This document shows, in pieces, positions 61,416 through 64,000 of a DNA stretch of 64,000 bases; within the stretch, counting starts at the first letter, position 1, and every line of letters starts with the position of its first letter. The notes beneath the pieces were generated by a model, which saw only the letters and a program-made list of their open reading frames with translations, had not been told where the DNA came from and made no database searches. The position numbers and the translations under genes were made by a program. The stretch lies in the NCBI GenBank assembly GCA_016793465.1, contig JAEUJW010000039.1, forward strand, positions 1-64,000. Reading direction: 5' to 3'. Source of the stretch: Myxococcales bacterium (GTDB lineage Bacteria; Myxococcota; Polyangia; Nannocystales; Nannocystaceae).

Positions 61416-62825
61416 TCACGGGCGCGTGGCCGCGGCGCGGGGGATGTAGACCAGGACCTCGAAGTCGGCGGCCGGGGCCACGCCGCGCCAGGCGACCGGG
61501 AACACCGCGAACGACGGGCGCCAGGCGTACGTGAACGTGCGCGACCAGTGCTCGGCGCGCAGGTAGTCGGCGAGGGGACCGGCGCCGGCCGTGGCCTCGC
61601 GGACGTCGAGGGCGTAGGCCGCGGGGGCGCGCAGGCTGGCCTCGAGGGTCCCGCGCGGCGCCTCGCGCACGGAGAAGGCGCGCAGGCCCCGGGTCGTGAA
61701 CGACTCGGAGCCGACCCAGCCGCGGGTGTGCAAGGCGAGGAACTCGCCGGCGTCGAAGGTGGTGTAGACGACGGCGTAGTCGCGGCCGAGGCGCGCCGCG
61801 AGGAGCCGACCCATCTGCGTCGCCAGCGACAGGCGTCCGTTCGGCATGCGGTCGCGCGAGCGGCCGACGTGGCCGTTGTGGGCGTGGACCAGCACGCGGC
61901 CGCCGGCGCCGAGACGCTCGCGGACCCAGGCGACGGTGTCGGCCATCACCCGCTCGCGCGCGTCCGACACCGGGTTTTCGCCGTGGTCCCCGGCGATGTC
62001 GACGCGGCGCTCGGCCAGCCAGATCAGGCGCCGCGCGGCCTCGTAGGTGTGCTCGCCCCGCCTCTCGATCATGCGGTCGCGGCGCTCTGCCAGCATGGCG
62101 CGCAGGGCGTCCAGGTTCTTGCGCGCGCGGGCGGCGAGCTCGGGCGAACGGGTGCGCTCGAGCTCCTTGCCCCGCAGCGGGCCGACCAGCGCGCGTGCGC
62201 GTGGCCCGGCGGCGGGATCGACGTCGGCGATGTAATCGGCGATCGCGGCGCCGCAGTGGAAGGTCATGCACACGTCGACGCCGTAGATGTGGATCCGCCG
62301 CCCGGGCGGGGCGTCGCGGTTGTGCTCGCGGATCCACGTGTACAGCGCGCGCGACTCCTCGACCGCGCCGAGCCAGCCGCTGGCGAGCAGCCGGGGATCG
62401 TCGAGCACGGCCGCGCGCAGCCCGGGATCCGGTGACCACCCGTGGCCGGCCCAGGCGTCGAGCGCGAGGACCATGTCGAACGGCAGCTCGACCGCCAGCG
62501 CCAGCGGGCCGGGCTCGCGCGCGGCGTGCACGACGAGCGCGTGGAGCAGGCGGCGAAACTCGCGGGTGCCGTGGGTGCCCTCGCCGACGCCGATCACGGG
62601 GACGTCGCGGACCATCGCCCACACCGGGGCCGCGTCCGGGACGGCGGCGCCGAGCCCCTCGAGGGGCCGGGCGCGGGCCGCCAGCTCCTTCGTGATCGCG
62701 GGCTGCTGCGCGGCCCAGGCGCGCGCGTCGGCTCGCCACGGGGAGCAGGCGGCGACGAACGCCAGGGCCGCGACGAGCGTGACGAGCTGCATGCACGGCG
62801 GTACCCGGAGCGGCGGGCCGAGCAT
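61416..62825 (-). CDS. Erythromycin-esterase-like lipoprotein
   Basis: This 469-residue protein has a signal with the lipobox FVAAC (Cys27). The erythromycin esterase (Ere/EreB) superfamily motifs are present: GEGTHGTREF (81-90, with E82 and H85), VELPFD (E113) and HAHNGHV (about residue 310), which supply the known catalytic glutamate and histidines. Ere enzymes open macrolide lactones, but many family members have other, unknown substrates. A later ATG at 62792 would give a signal peptide without a positive charge, so the first ATG is kept. Self-protection or metabolite turnover at the cell surface is possible. Confidence 0.8.
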   Translation of the reverse strand: MLGPPLRVPPCMQLVTLVAALAFVAACSPWRADARAWAAQQPAITKELAARARPLEGLGAAVPDAAPVWAMVRDVPVIGVGEGTHGTREFRRLLHALVVHAAREPGPLALAVELPFDMVLALDAWAGHGWSPDPGLRAAVLDDPRLLASGWLGAVEESRALYTWIREHNRDAPPGRRIHIYGVDVCMTFHCGAAIADYIADVDPAAGPRARALVGPLRGKELERTRSPELAARARKNLDALRAMLAERRDRMIERRGEHTYEAARRLIWLAERRVDIAGDHGENPVSDARERVMADTVAWVRERLGAGGRVLVHAHNGHVGRSRDRMPNGRLSLATQMGRLLAARLGRDYAVVYTTFDAGEFLALHTRGWVGSESFTTRGLRAFSVREAPRGTLEASLRAPAAYALDVREATAGAGPLADYLRAEHWSRTFTYAWRPSFAVFPVAWRGVAPAADFEVLVYIPRAAATRP

Positions 62826-63051
62826 TCCCTGATGACGGGTCGAGTCGCCGGCGGTCGGGACGGGTCACGCCGGGGTGAGAAAGAATCGGAGCGGTCGGTG
62901 ACGGATCTTCGTCGACGCGGCGCGGGCCGTGCGACGCGCCGCGGAGCGAGGTTCACGGCGTGCACGAGATCGGCGCCGTGCCCGCGCGGCGGTCGTCGCG
63001 GCGGGCACGTCCGGTTGCCGCCGCTGACGTCCGGGGCCTATCGTGGCGACG

Positions 63052-64000
63052 ATGCATGTTCTTGATCTCGATCCGCGGAGTGGTCGTCGTCGCAGTCTGT
63101 CCGGTGTCCTGACGTTCGTCGGCCTGCTCGCCGCGTGTCAGGAGGGGGCGCTCGACAGCGACGATATGGACACGACCGGCGAGCCGCCGGGCAGCTCGTC
63201 CGGGGCCGACACCACGACGGACCCCGCGGAGCCGGTCGAGCCGACGCTCTCCGGCGCGGGCGTCAGCCGCTCGATCGTGGGCCCGATCGGCCTCGACATG
63301 TGCTGCGACGTCGGCTGCAGCGGCACCCTGGTCCAGTCGCACACGGGCGACGTGGTCGTGTCGTTCAACGGCGCGCAGATCTCGACGCAGAGCGGCGGCA
63401 CGCTGCAGCTGTGGGACGCGGTCGACCTCACGCGGATCGCCCGCTTCAGCGTCGAGGACGCCCCGAAGATGGTGGGTGACCGGCTGCTGTACCGCAAGAG
63501 CGGCGTGATCCGCCTGATCGACACGGCCGACGGCGGTGAGATCGCGGCCGTCCCGCTGGGAACCGCCACCAACTACGGCCTGGCGCCCGACGCCGGCTAC
63601 CTGTGGACCGCCGGCGACGCGGGGCTGACGATCCACGAGACCGACGGCAGCGTGCGCTGGTCGGTGGCCGGGGCGTACGCGGGCGCCCGCGTGCACGACC
63701 TGCCCGACGAGCTGCACGTGTACGACGCCGACGTGGCGCCGCAGACGATCCAGCGGTTCACCGCGGCCGCCGGCGCCCTGACGACCCACGGGTTCGTCGG
63801 CGACTACCCGCGGTGGTTCGGCGACAACGGCCGCTTCTGGACCATGTTCAACCAGACCCAGACCCACCGGTTCTTCGCGGCCGACGGCACGCTGCTGTTT
63901 AGCGGCGTCGGCTATCCGTCGCTCGGCTGGGGCACGCGGTTCCTGCTCGCCGGCAAGTTCTACGACGTGTCCGCCCCGAACGTGGCGATCGGGTCGCTGG
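63052..64000 (+). CDS. Lipoprotein with propeller-like repeats, truncated by the window edge
   Basis: The frame is open from the ATG to the end of the window (316 codons seen), so the C-terminus is missing. The signal peptide has basic RRR (12-14) and the lipobox LAAC (Cys29), followed by an acidic Ser/Thr linker. The mature part has regular beta-rich units (GDVVVSFNGAQISTQSGGTLQLWDAV, LLYRKSGVIRLIDTADGGE, YLWTAGDAGLTIHETDGSVRW) like PQQ or WD-type propeller blades. A CCDVGC cluster is near residue 85. It is probably a surface binding protein; the ligand is unknown. Confidence 0.75.
   Translation, partial: MHVLDLDPRSGRRRSLSGVLTFVGLLAACQEGALDSDDMDTTGEPPGSSSGADTTTDPAEPVEPTLSGAGVSRSIVGPIGLDMCCDVGCSGTLVQSHTGDVVVSFNGAQISTQSGGTLQLWDAVDLTRIARFSVEDAPKMVGDRLLYRKSGVIRLIDTADGGEIAAVPLGTATNYGLAPDAGYLWTAGDAGLTIHETDGSVRWSVAGAYAGARVHDLPDELHVYDADVAPQTIQRFTAAAGALTTHGFVGDYPRWFGDNGRFWTMFNQTQTHRFFAADGTLLFSGVGYPSLGWGTRFLLAGKFYDVSAPNVAIGSL

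Noticed and set aside
63002..63020. Sigma-54-like site GGGCACGTCCGGTTGC before the last lipoprotein gene
   Set aside because: GG and GC are separated by 11 bases rather than the strict ten, so promoter function is doubtful.

Overview
The window is very GC-rich (well above 70% by eye) and reads as a chromosomal segment of a myxobacterium, most likely of the Nannocystaceae (Nannocystis/Plesiocystis-like). Supporting signs are Ser/Thr kinases fused to TPR arrays, an ADYC-type lipoprotein, an IgGFc-binding-type lipoprotein, a trypsin with a MYXO-CTERM-like tail, many lipoproteins with Thr/Ser/Gly/Asp-rich linkers after the lipobox, frequent GTG and TTG starts, and NtrC-type regulation with good sigma-54 promoters. 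I see no tRNA, rRNA, insertion sequence, prophage, CRISPR array or origin.

Layout. 1-578 is non-coding repeat DNA with a 42-bp tandem array. 579-4555 (minus) holds two RlaP-type nucleotidyltransferases, then a divergent PlsX overlapping a HAD-type phosphatase. 4650-8608 has an IgGFc-type lipoprotein, an amidase lipoprotein whose signal peptide is built from a 27-bp tandem repeat, and a metallophosphoesterase. 8730-15554 (plus) is a K+ transport and membrane-scaffold run: KtrB/TrkH with an extra N-terminal membrane block, KtrA/TrkA, a HAMP/PAS-like sensor without an output domain, and two SPFH proteins. 15591-21515 has a lipoprotein, a BI-1 protein, a TPR protein with a degenerate zincin, a periplasmic-binding-type lipoprotein and RlmB. 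21702-33235 is a 3568-residue TPR protein followed closely by a lipoprotein methyltransferase.

33337-46986 has two kinase-TPR proteins, the ADYC lipoprotein behind a sigma-54-type promoter, an ECF sigma/anti-sigma pair, purB, a trypsin, an EEP-family phosphodiesterase and a thioesterase. 46996-51092 (minus) is a sensor kinase, an NtrC-type regulator and an HlyD-type adaptor, with a near-perfect -24/-12 promoter in front of the adaptor that predicts an almost leaderless mRNA. 51232-64000 is rich in secreted proteins: a COG4798-like lipoprotein methyltransferase, a DUF1554 lipoprotein, a kinase-BRCT fusion, a dihaem cytochrome lipoprotein, a Tat substrate, an FG-GAP lipoprotein, an erythromycin-esterase-like lipoprotein and a truncated lipoprotein at the edge.

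Working together. The clearest functional units are the Ktr/sensor/SPFH run, the HlyD/regulator/kinase set with its own sigma-54 promoter, the sigma/anti-sigma pair, the RlaP pair, and the giant TPR protein with its lipoprotein methyltransferase. The most unusual single proteins are the kinase-BRCT fusion, the TPR protein whose HExxH site has become EELAN, and the giant TPR protein. Antisense strands of these genes carry very long open frames, as expected from GC bias, and were not annotated.
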